Part shown: piece by piece, positions 19,262 through 27,976 of the stretch
Position numbering within the stretch: position 1 is the first letter of the stretch
Layout: each line of letters opens with the position of its first letter
Assembly: GCA_900557195.1 (NCBI GenBank)
Contig: USRT01000008.1
Coordinates: forward strand, 1 to 64,000
Source: an uncultured Clostridium sp.
GTDB lineage: Bacteria > Bacillota > Clostridia > TANB77 > CAG-508
Length of the DNA stretch: 64,000 nucleotides
Reading direction: 5' to 3'
Made by a program: the position numbers and the translations under genes
Notes under the pieces: model-generated
What the model saw: only the letters and a program-made list of their open reading frames with translations
Told to the model about the DNA's origin: nothing
The model's database searches: none

Positions 19262-21040
19262 TTGCAAAAGAAAGAAATTATTTCTATTAATGGACCAGTA
19301 GTACTTGCAAAAGGTGAAGGCGATTTTGCTATGCATGATATAGTATGTATTGGAAAAGAACAGATATTAGGTGATGTGATAAAGATAAAAGAAGATATTG
19401 CTACTATTCAAGTATATGAAAATACAACTAGACTTAGCATAGGAGAAGAAGTTGTAAGCAAAGAAGAGCCTTTATCTGTTTTATTAGGACCAGGTATTAT
19501 GGGAAATATATTTGATGGTATACAAAGACCTCTTCGGAGAATTAAGAAATAAAGAAGGGGATTTCATAAAGAGAGGAACTAAACGGAGTAAATGCAATTA
19601 ATTTAGAAGAAGTTTGGCATTTTGTTCCAATAGTAGTTGTAGGAGAAAGTATTATAGAAAATACCATTATTGGAGAAGTACAAGAAACTAGACTTATTGT
19701 AAATAAAATTATGAATGGTTCTGGTTTGCAAGGTGAATTAATTTGGATTGTACCAGAAGGTAATTATAAAGTAACAGATGTACTTGCAAAAGTTAGAACA
19801 AAAGAAGGCAATATTTTTGAAATTACCATGATTCAAAAATGTCCAGTACGAGTGCCAAGAGGATATAAAGAAAGATTAATTACAAAAGAACCATTATTAA
19901 CAGGACAAAGAGTAATAGATACAATGTTTCCTATTGCAAAAGGAGGCACTCGGAATGATTCCAGGAGGATTTGGAACTGGAAAAACGATGCTTCAGCATC
20001 AATTTGCTAAATGGAGTAATGCAGATATTATTGTATATATTGGTTGTGGTGAGCGTGGAAACGAGATGACAGATGTATTAGAGGAATTCCCAAAGCTAAC
20101 AGACCCAAAAACTGGAAGACCTATGATTGAAAGAACTGTTTTAATTGCTAATACTTCTAATATGCCGGTAGCAGCAAGAGAAGCATCAATATATACAGGA
20201 ATCACAATTGCAGAATATTATAGAGACATGGGATATCATGTAGCAGTAATGGCAGATTCCACTTCAAGATGGGCAGAAGCTTTAAGAGAGATTTCAGGAA
20301 GATTAGAAGAAATGCCAGCAGAAGAAGGTTTTCCTTCTTATCTACCATCAAGATTATCTGAATTTTATGGAAGAGCTGGTCTTGTTAATGGTTACAATGG
20401 TATGTTTGGTTCTGTTACAATTATTGGTGCTGTTTCACCACAAGGTTCTGATTTTTCAGAGCCAGTTACACAAAACACAAAAAGATTTGTTCATACTTTT
20501 TGGGGATTAAATAGAGAACTTGCTTATTCAAGACACTATCCAGCAGTAGATTGGAATGTAAGTTATAGTGAATATGTATCTACTTTACAAAATTGGTATG
20601 AAGAAAATGTTGAATCAGACTTTTTAGATATAAGACAAAAAATTGTAAAAATATTGGCAGAAGAAAATGAATTACTAGAAATTGCAAGAGTGGTTGGACA
20701 AGATGTATTATCTGAAAATAAAAAGCTAATTATAGAAATTGCTAGAATAATTCGTATAGGCTTTCTTCAGCAAAGTGCATTAAATTTAATAGACACAGCT
20801 GTACCAATAAAAAAACAATATAAAATGATGCAAACAATTATATTGTTATATGAGAAATCTTTAAAATTAATCGAAAAAGGAATTCCACTTTCAGAAATAA
20901 AAAAATTAGGATTTTTTGATGAATATACAAGATTAAAATTTGAAATTAGAAATGAAGAATTAGAAAAGTTTGATCGTATTAATACTAGAATTAAAAGTAG
21001 TTTTAAAAAACTCGAAGAAGAATACCAGGAACACATATAG
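19262..21040 (+). CDS. ntpA: V-type ATPase catalytic subunit A, three CGG +1 sites
   Basis: Catalytic nucleotide-binding subunit. CGG at 19535-19537, 19584-19586 and 19951-19953 each require +1 reading into Gly; the sum returns to the original frame and gives 591 residues, the normal family length. Visible are the N-terminal barrel, the bulge domain, Walker A GGFGTGKT, IGCGERGNE, MADSTSRWAEALREISGRL and the C-terminal helical domain. The third site falls in GGTGMIPGG beside the P-loop. The start TTG 19262 is spaced 9 nt from GAGGTG; GTG 19250 is the alternative. Confidence 0.92.
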
Positions 21041-21107
21041 TATAAATACCCTTTTTCACTAATTAAAAATACAGATAATAAGTAGATTACTAATATCTGT
21101 AGAGTAA

Positions 21108-21143
21108 GCTAAGTGAATATATATATTCACTTAGCTGGGCTAT
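21108..21143 (+). repeat. core-deleted relative of the structured repeat
   Basis: AGCTAAGTGAATATA is followed immediately by its reverse complement ending TTCACTTAGCT and then GGGCT. The same CTTAGCT-(A/G)GGCT end closes the full copies at 18606, 30480 and 43278, so this looks like a stem that has lost its core. Confidence 0.5.
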
Positions 21144-21260
21144 TTTAAAGCACTAATCTCATATTACAAGCAATTATTTGCAGTACTGATTTTTGTATGT
21201 AAATATAATAAAAAATTAGTGATTAGTAGTGTTTTTTTAGTTTACGGATAAGTTTGGGCC

Positions 21261-21433
21261 GTAGGCTGTGTATTTATATATAAAAATTACGTTCTTTGCT
21301 GGTCGGACTAGTCATATGAGCGAGTATATACAGCTTTCACAGTTCGAACAGTTAATCTGGCTGATCTGTATGAATGCGAGTCCTCCCAATACTTTAGCAT
21401 CACTGCATTTTTATATATAAATACACAGCCTAC
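21261..21433 (+). repeat. second type of long inverted repeat with a structured 119-nt loop
   Basis: The arms 21261-21287 and 21407-21433 are perfect reverse complements over 27 nt. The loop is richer in G and C than its surroundings (GGTCGGACTAGTC, CAGTTCGAACAG, GCGAGTCCTCCC), which suggests conserved RNA structure. It is not a tRNA: no acceptor stem or T arm fits. It is unlike the four-copy family in its core. Confidence 0.6.
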
Positions 21434-21523
21434 TACTCTGCTATTTTAAGTTAAGTAGTAAGTGATTTTAAAAGTGGTATTAGAAATTTGGGATGTGTTA
21501 ATTAGAATAATGAGGTGAAATGA

Positions 21524-22859
21524 ATGAAAGTACAATATATAGGTTTGGAAGAAATAAATGGTCCACTAGTTTTTATAAAAACACCAAAAGATATTGTTTT
21601 TGAGGAACAAGTGGTTATAGAATTAAAAAACGGAGAAAAAAGAATTGGTGATGTTATCAGATTAGATAAAGATATCACAACCATACAAGTATATCAAGGT
21701 ACAACAGGAATGAATTCTAAGGATATAAAAACTGAGTTTATTGGAACACCATTAATGATAGATTTATCTAAACAAATGCTAGGCCGAGTTTTTAATGGAA
21801 CAGGTAAAGCTATTGATGGTCTTCGGAGAAATTAAGCCAGACGTAAGAAGAGATATTAATGCAAAACCGATTAATCCAATAGCAAGAGAGTATCCAAAGA
21901 ACTATATACAAACAGGAATCTCGTCTATTGATGTATTAATGACATTAATTAGAGGACAAAAATTACCTATTTTTTCTGGAAGTGGAATGAACCATAATGA
22001 ATTAACTGAAAAGATTATAAGACAAGCAAATATCAATGATAATGGGGATTTTGCAGTTGTTTTTGGACTTATGGGAGCAGAATATGAAACAGCCGATTTT
22101 TTTAAGAAAAGCTTTGAGGAAAATGGTGTATTATCAAAAGTAGTTATGTTTCAAAATTTATCTAGTGATTCTGCTATAGAAAGAATTTTAACTCCCAAAA
22201 TTGCTTTAACTTGTGCAGAATATTTAGCTTTTGATTTGGGTATGGAAGTTTTAGTAGTTCTTACAGATATGACAGCATATGCAGAATCTTTAAGGGAAAT
22301 TTCTACGTTAAAAGGAGAGATACCAAGCAGAAAAGGATATCCAGGTTATTTATATAGTGATTTATCTTCTATTTATGAAAGAGCAGGTCAAATTAAAGGA
22401 AGAAAAGGTTCAATTACGCAAATTCCTATTTTAACAATGCCAAATGATGATATATCACATCCAATTCCTGATATTACAGGATATATTACAGAGGGACAAA
22501 TTGTTTTAAGTAGGGAATTATATCAAAAAGGAATTACACCTCCAATTAATATATTAGATTCATTATCTAGATTAATGAAAGATGGTGTAGGAGCAGGATT
22601 TACTAAAGATAATCATATAAAAATTGCAGATCAAATATTTGCATCATATTCTAGAGTACAGGAAGTTAGAGCTTTAGCTAAAGTACTTGGAGAATCAGAT
22701 TTAAGTGATGTAGATAAAAAATATTTAGAATTTGGAAAGGCTTTTGAAGAAAGATTTATTAATCAAGATTTGTATGAAACAAGAACAATTTATGAAAGCT
22801 TAGATTTAGCTTTGGAGTTATTAAAAATATTGCCGGAAGAAGAGCTAAATAAATTGTAG
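21524..22859 (+). CDS. ntpB: V-type ATPase subunit B, one CGG +1 site
   Basis: Non-catalytic nucleotide-binding subunit, 444 residues after the +1 step at CGG 21824-21826. Conserved blocks are NGPLVFI, MLGRVFNGTGKAIDG, DINAKPINPIAREYP, QTGISSIDVLMTLIRGQKLPIFSG and ILTMPNDDISHPIPDITGYITEGQIVLSREL. The shift lies between GKAIDGL and GEIKPDVRRDIN. The start follows GAGGTGAAA. Confidence 0.92.
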
Positions 22860-22862
22860 TTA

Positions 22863-23086
22863 TAATTCATAGTTTTTTTGAGATAATGCTACCGCCTAGC
22901 AAGAGTTTAATATATGCTTTTAAAACCAATCTTGAAGCGTGGCGGGTGAGGAGTAGGAATTAGTTTTATACCACGCAGTGTATTGCAGAGGAAGGTTAAA
23001 CTTTAGTGCCATCGGCGATTGGTTTTAAAAACATATATTAAACTCTTGCTAGGCTAGTATGTGCTTTTTAGAAGCTGTGGATGTTA
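22863..23086 (+). repeat. structured-RNA-like inverted repeat, copy 2
   Basis: Arm 22897-22931 pairs with 23017-23053. The arms read AAGAGTTTAA and TTAAACTCTT here. An outer stem, ATTCATAGTTT with AAGCTGTGGAT, keeps pairing through G-U pairs, which argues for RNA rather than DNA structure. The core keeps TTGAAGCGTGGCGGG, TACCACGCAG and CATCGGCGATTGG. It lies between subunits B and D. Confidence 0.75.
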
Positions 23087-23117
23087 AAGTTGTGAAAAGT
23101 AAGGTGGTAAAATAAAA

Positions 23118-23732
23118 ATGGGAATGCGTGATTTACCGACAAAAAATAATTTGATAAAATTAAAAGGTTTTATTAAACAATCAAAACAGGGTAAAAAATT
23201 GTTAGAGCAAAAAAAGATGATTCTTAAGAGAGAAATGGATAAATATAAGGAAGAACAAGTAAATTTAAAGAAATATGGGGAGAATTTATTAACAGATGCT
23301 TTTGAGTCTTTAAAAAATGCAAATGTAGATATTGGTATTGAAGAGATGGTTAGTATTGCAAATGGAGTAAAACAAGATGATAGTCTAGATATAAAATATG
23401 TCACAGTTATGGGTGTTCAAATACCATCAGTTATATTAAAGAGTGAAACAAAACCAGAAATGAATTATGGATTATATAATACTACTTCTGCGGTAGATGA
23501 AGCAATTTCTAAATTCATAAAAGTAAAAGAATATTTAGTCCAATTAGCTAGAATAGAAACTACAATACTTAGATTACAAATTAGCATTGAAAAAGTTGAA
23601 AGAAGAGCTAATGCATTAGAACAAGTAATTATTCCAAGAGATGAGAAAATAGCTCAGAAAATTAGTGAGATATTGGACGAAATGGAAATGGAAGAGTTTG
23701 CAAGACAAAAAGTTATGAAGAAGGAGAAATAA
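23118..23732 (+). CDS. ntpD: V-type ATPase subunit D
   Basis: A 204-residue central rotor shaft. The N-terminal MRDLPTKNNLIKLKGFIKQSKQGKKLLEQKK and C-terminal RRANALEQVIIPRDEKIAQKISEILDEMEMEEFARQKVMKKEK coiled-coil helices are characteristic. The start follows AAGGTGG. It is the last gene of the operon. Confidence 0.9.
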   Translation: MGMRDLPTKNNLIKLKGFIKQSKQGKKLLEQKKMILKREMDKYKEEQVNLKKYGENLLTDAFESLKNANVDIGIEEMVSIANGVKQDDSLDIKYVTVMGVQIPSVILKSETKPEMNYGLYNTTSAVDEAISKFIKVKEYLVQLARIETTILRLQISIEKVERRANALEQVIIPRDEKIAQKISEILDEMEMEEFARQKVMKKEK

Positions 23733-23791
23733 ACAAAGAATAATCAATTACAAATTCTAATTAATGTAAAAGTAATAAAGGAGAGCGGAAC

Positions 23792-25118
23792 ATGACAAAT
23801 CGGGCTAGAGAAATTAACCACCAAAAATAGAAGAGAAATAAGTAAAATAAAAAGAAATAATGCAAAACTATATCCAATTTATAAGATGTTTTCATGGGAC
23901 TTATTGTTTTTTTATTCAATAGAATTTTTGTTTTATACGATTACTAAAAGTCTGACAGCATCAGAAGTGCTAATTATAAATGGTTTTTATTTATTATTTA
24001 GAATTATAATGCAAATACCGGCAGTAGCAATTACAGACTTTTTAGGAAAAAGAAAAAGCATAATAATAGGAAATGTATTCCTTATTATATATGTGTTAAT
24101 TTTAATATGTTTTCCAGGAGCAATTAGTATTATAATTGCAGATTTAGTATTTGCTTTAGGTTATAATATGAAAACAATTGCAGAATCTAATTTATTATAT
24201 GATTCTGTTTCGACTAAAGGAGGAGAAGGATTATATTCAAAATTAGATGCAAAAGGTGGTAGTTTTTACTATATACTAGATGGAATAGCATCATTAGTAG
24301 CTGGGTACTTATTTGTAATTAATAATTATTTGCCAATGTTAATATGTCTTTCTTTTATTATAATCTCTACAGTATTATCTTTTAAATTTAAGGATGTATA
24401 TAAAGTAAATATAGATAAAAAAGAAAATTTGGGATTGGTAAATACTTTAAAAAATTATGGAATAGATTTAAAGATATGTTTTAAATTTATTCTGAAATCG
24501 AAAAGAATGAAAGCTTTTATATTGTTTCAGATAGTGCTATATAGTGTAATAGAAATTATTAATACTTATAATAGTGATTTACTAATAAATATAGGAATAC
24601 CAGAACAACAATTTTCAATGATTTTTGCAGTTCTTACATTAATTGCTGGAATTGCACTATCACTAAAAAGACCAATAGAGAAAAAATTTAAGAATAGAAC
24701 TTTAGCATTTATATCTTTAATGTATATTGGTGCATGTATAATTATAGGAATAGTTTCTAGTATATTTGAAAGTCAAATGGTAATACCAATTATATTAATA
24801 ATGTGTACAATACAAAAAATAAATGTTTCATTATGGTACATATTTGAACCTAAATATTTAAAAAATTTTACTATAGAGAATATGAGAAATAAAATAACTT
24901 TTGCATACGAATTTATTGGTGGAATTGTAGCAAGTTTCTTTTCTGTTTTAGGCGGATTATTATTAAATATTTTAAATGTTAAACATGCTTTTTTAGTAGT
25001 GGGCATATTAGCATTAGTAAGTATAATTATTGTTTTAAATTATATGAAGACGAGATTTGGATTAAAGCCAGAGGAATATAAAAAAGAAGATATAGAATTT
25101 GAATGTGTTACTAAATGA
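23792..25118 (+). CDS. MFS transporter, CGG +1 site at codon 4
   Basis: A 441-residue major facilitator protein with about 12 membrane segments. The true start is ATG 23792 after GGAGAGCGG. Codon 4 is CGG (23801-23803); skipping its C gives MTNGLEKLT followed by a basic stretch and PIYKMFSWDLLFFYSIEFL, a recognisable N-terminus for this clostridial MFS group. Otherwise translation stops within about ten codons and the first membrane helix would lack its cytosolic leader. Substrate is unknown. Confidence 0.82.
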
Positions 25119-25250
25119 TAATGGTATAATTTACAGATTGTTTTTTGTTTAAGTGATAATGGTATTGAAAATAATTGTTTAATGTTTTTATAAATTTATT
25201 AACCATTGTTATTCTAGTATGTACTTTTATGTGAGTTGTAAGATTATAGC
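25119..25250 (+). repeat. degenerate core-less copy of the structured repeat
   Basis: The flanks AATTTACAG, GATAATGGTA and TCTAGTATGTACTTTTA match the outer parts of the full copies (for example CTAGTATGTACTTTTA at 43279), but the GCGTGG/CCACGC core is absent. A short stem, ATAATGGT with ACCATTGTTAT, remains. Confidence 0.5.
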
Positions 25251-25354
25251 GTATAAAACTCAAATTTTAATATAAATGTACTTGCTATTTACATATATTA
25301 TGATATAATGACAATAAATTGAATCTAATACATAAAGAGGAGGAGTATAGGAGT

Positions 25355-25897
25355 ATGGAAGAGTTTTTTGATGTATTAAATGAAAAAGGAGAATACATAG
25401 GTAAAGTAGAAACAAGAGAAAAGTGTCATACAGAAGGACTGTGGCATAAAGCAGTTGCAATGTTTATAATAAATTCAAAAGGGCAAGTATTATTACAAAA
25501 AAGAAGTGCAAACAAAAAAATGTGGCCAAATATGTGGGATATAACAGCAGGAGGGCATGTACTTGCAGGTGAATTTGGTTTTCAATCAATTATTAGAGAA
25601 GCAGAAGAAGAATTAGGAATAACTTTAAATAAAAATGATATAACTTTTGTAGGCTCTTCTATCTCAACAAATGTACAAGGAGATATTGTAAACAATCATT
25701 TTAATGAGTTTTATATTGTAAATAAAGATATAGATGAAACAACATTAAAATTACAGGAGGAAGAAGTTTCAGAGGTTAAATGGATTGATAAAAATGAAAT
25801 CATAGAAAAAATAAAAGATAATTGTAATGGAATAACAGCTAAAGAAGGATGCTGGGAATATTTAGTTAAATATTATGATTGGAAAGAAAATCAGTAA
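25355..25897 (+). CDS. Nudix hydrolase (IPP-isomerase-like)
   Basis: A 180-residue Nudix protein. The Nudix box GGHVLAGE then REAEEELGI is intact. The N-terminal FFDVLNEKGEYIGKVETREKCHTEGLWHKAV matches the YfcD/IPP-isomerase-like group that hydrolyses nucleotide or alcohol diphosphates. ATG 25355 is preferred over TTG 25319, as AGGAGTATAGGAG lies just before it. A TATAAT box near 25303 could be its promoter. Confidence 0.82.
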   Translation: MEEFFDVLNEKGEYIGKVETREKCHTEGLWHKAVAMFIINSKGQVLLQKRSANKKMWPNMWDITAGGHVLAGEFGFQSIIREAEEELGITLNKNDITFVGSSISTNVQGDIVNNHFNEFYIVNKDIDETTLKLQEEEVSEVKWIDKNEIIEKIKDNCNGITAKEGCWEYLVKYYDWKENQ

Positions 25898-26049
25898 AAA
25901 GCAAAAAGAGGTAAATTAATGTGTTACTAGTTAATGGATAATATCTATAGTCTGATGAAAATGTATAATACAAAACCATTATAACGAGTAATCTTAAGAC
26001 TACTCGTAAATGTGAATTAAAGTATGCAAAAAAATAAAAAAGTTATAAA

Positions 26050-26083
26050 ACATAATGGAAATAATTTCTATTATGTTTTTTTA
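26050..26083 (+). terminator. intrinsic terminator after the Nudix gene
   Basis: ACATAATGGAAA pairs with TTTCTATTATGT, followed by seven T. Upstream, ACGAGTA at 25984 and TACTCGT at 26002 form a second small hairpin. The rest of the gap 25898-26195 shows nothing else. Confidence 0.7.
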
Positions 26084-26195
26084 TGTTTTTACAACTAAAA
26101 ATTAATAAGAAAAAATTGTAAAAATAATTAATACATAATAAATTTAAAAATTAATCATACTAGAAATATAAAACAAAAAAAGGAGGATTTTTTTA

Positions 26196-27244
26196 ATGAA
26201 AAAATTAATTAGTATTTTTACCATATTAACAGTAATGGCATTACTTATTTTTTCAGGCAATAGTTATGCGCAAAGCTTAGATTCTATTAATGTACAAGTT
26301 GATAAACAAACAATAAATCCATCACAAGAAGTAAAATTAACAATTGCATTTGGGCAAGATTTAGGAGCATATACATTCAAAATTTCTTACGATAATAATA
26401 TCTTTGAATATGTTGAAGCAGAAGGAGGAACAGCAAATAATACAGGTGATAAAGTAATAGTAACTTTTTATGATACATCAGGAGGAACAAGTCCAAGAAA
26501 CAATATGAGTATTACTTTTAAGGCAAAAGCAAATATTACTACATCAAATCCAACTGAGTTTATGGTTACAGGAGAAGGGCTAGCAAATGCAGATGCAAGT
26601 GTTTCTTTTGATGATATTACTGTACCAATTGTTAAAAACGTTACAGTAGAGCCAGTATATGTAGATTATTCTTTTAAATTAGAAAATGTGGGAGATATTA
26701 TAAAACAAGAAGAGAAGCAGATGACACTTTCTTATTTTTCTTCAATGGGGCGTTATTATGAACATGCAAGATTAGTAGCAGAAGCAGTAACTCCAGGAAA
26801 TGCTACTGTAAAGCTATTAGCAATAGATAGCAACCGGACTTGAACATGATATTATTCGGGAGTGGATTCGGAGATGCACAAGGTTATAAAATAGGAGGAA
26901 AAGATGTTTCTCAAGTGCTACAAACAAGAGCAGTTTTTAGTGATGCAGGAGATTATACAATAACTTTAAAATTAATAGATAGGGATAATTCAGATGCAGT
27001 GATTGCTGAAAAAACTTTTGGATTTACTGCTGTAGAAACTACATCTCAAGTAGTTCCACCAACAAATACACCTGAAAATACTGAAACTCAAGTTCCTGGT
27101 AATACAGATGAGACAAATAAAGAAGAAGTTAAACAAGAAATGCCTAGTAAATTACCTAAAACAGGTGGAAATATATATATTCCAGTTGTTCTAGCTTTAA
27201 TAGTACTTGGTGGGGGATATGCTTTTTACAATAAAAAGAAGTAA
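26196..27244 (+). CDS. cell-wall-anchored cohesin-domain protein (LPKTG), two CGG +1 sites
   Basis: A secreted surface protein of 348 residues once C is skipped at CGG 26835-26837 and 26857-26859, only 22 nt apart. Order: signal peptide (1-26), cohesin-like beta domain (IDSINVQVDKQTINPSQEVKLTI, FKISYDNNIFEYVEAEGG), a second beta domain spanning the sites, a Pro/Thr-rich linker, and LPKTGG plus membrane span and KKK tail, the sortase signal. The two shifts together give GLEHDIIGSGFGDAQGYK. A sortase gene lies 60 nt downstream. Cohesins bind dockerins, and one is encoded by the gene at 27973. Confidence 0.82.
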
Positions 27245-27304
27245 GTATAATAAGATGGTTTAATTACTTTTAAACTGTCTTATTACATATGTGAGGAGAT
27301 ACTA

Positions 27305-27976
27305 ATGAAAAAGAGAATGATTGTTAATTGTTTTTTTATAGGAGCAGTTTTGGTTATTATTTTATGGTTAGTAGTTCAAAGTATTAGGGATAGTAAATTA
27401 GAAAGAAATAATGTACAGAAATTTTCTGAATATGATTCTCAAAGTTTAGATACAACTTATAATCAAGATAGTAAAGAAAAACAAGAAAATTTAAATAATG
27501 AAGTGATAAAAAAAGAATATCCAAAAGAAGAAATTATAACAAAATACAAGGAATATGATGTAGCAGCAAAATTGGAAATTCCTGCAATTAATTTAGAAAC
27601 TTATATATTAGAAACATGCACAGAAAACTCTTTAAATAAATCTGTTGCAAAATTTTGGGGAGCAGACCCAAATGAAATAGGAAATCTATGTATTGCAGGA
27701 CATAATGCTCCAAGAAATACAAATATGTTCTACAATTTGAAAAAATTAAAAATAGGGAATACTCTTACAATTTCTGATAATACTATAGGTAGAATAGAAT
27801 ATGAGATTTATAACATTTACAATGTTTTTCCAGAAGATGTAAGCCCTCTATCACAAGAAACAAATGGCAAAAGAGAAGTAACACTAATCACATGTACAAA
27901 TGATTCAAAACAAAGAACAATCATTAAAGCGAAAGAACAAAAATCACCTGTTCAAAGAAAAGAGGATACAATATGA
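27305..27976 (+). CDS. sortase
   Basis: A 223-residue membrane-anchored transpeptidase. It has an N-terminal membrane segment (residues 5-26), a charged linker, and a sortase barrel with catalytic His in AGHNAPR, Cys in LITCTND and Arg in KQRTIIKA. The subclass is uncertain (B- or D/E-like). It probably anchors the LPKTG protein encoded just upstream. Its stop overlaps the next ATG by four bases. Confidence 0.85.
   Translation: MKKRMIVNCFFIGAVLVIILWLVVQSIRDSKLERNNVQKFSEYDSQSLDTTYNQDSKEKQENLNNEVIKKEYPKEEIITKYKEYDVAAKLEIPAINLETYILETCTENSLNKSVAKFWGADPNEIGNLCIAGHNAPRNTNMFYNLKKLKIGNTLTISDNTIGRIEYEIYNIYNVFPEDVSPLSQETNGKREVTLITCTNDSKQRTIIKAKEQKSPVQRKEDTI

Larger units (their letters stand above)
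21041..21523 (+). other. gene-free stretch between subunits A and B with stacked palindromes
   Basis: It contains a 30-nt perfect palindrome centred near 21125, a terminator-like stem (ACTAATC near 21155 with GATTAGT near 21222, then seven T), and the 27-bp inverted repeat at 21261-21433. No ORF is supported. Subunits A and B are normally adjacent, so this is inserted material. Confidence 0.65.

Noticed and set aside
21261..21433. tRNA or tmRNA in the long inverted repeat
   Set aside because: TTCGAAC occurs but there is no T arm of correct spacing, no D arm and no CCA-compatible acceptor stem.
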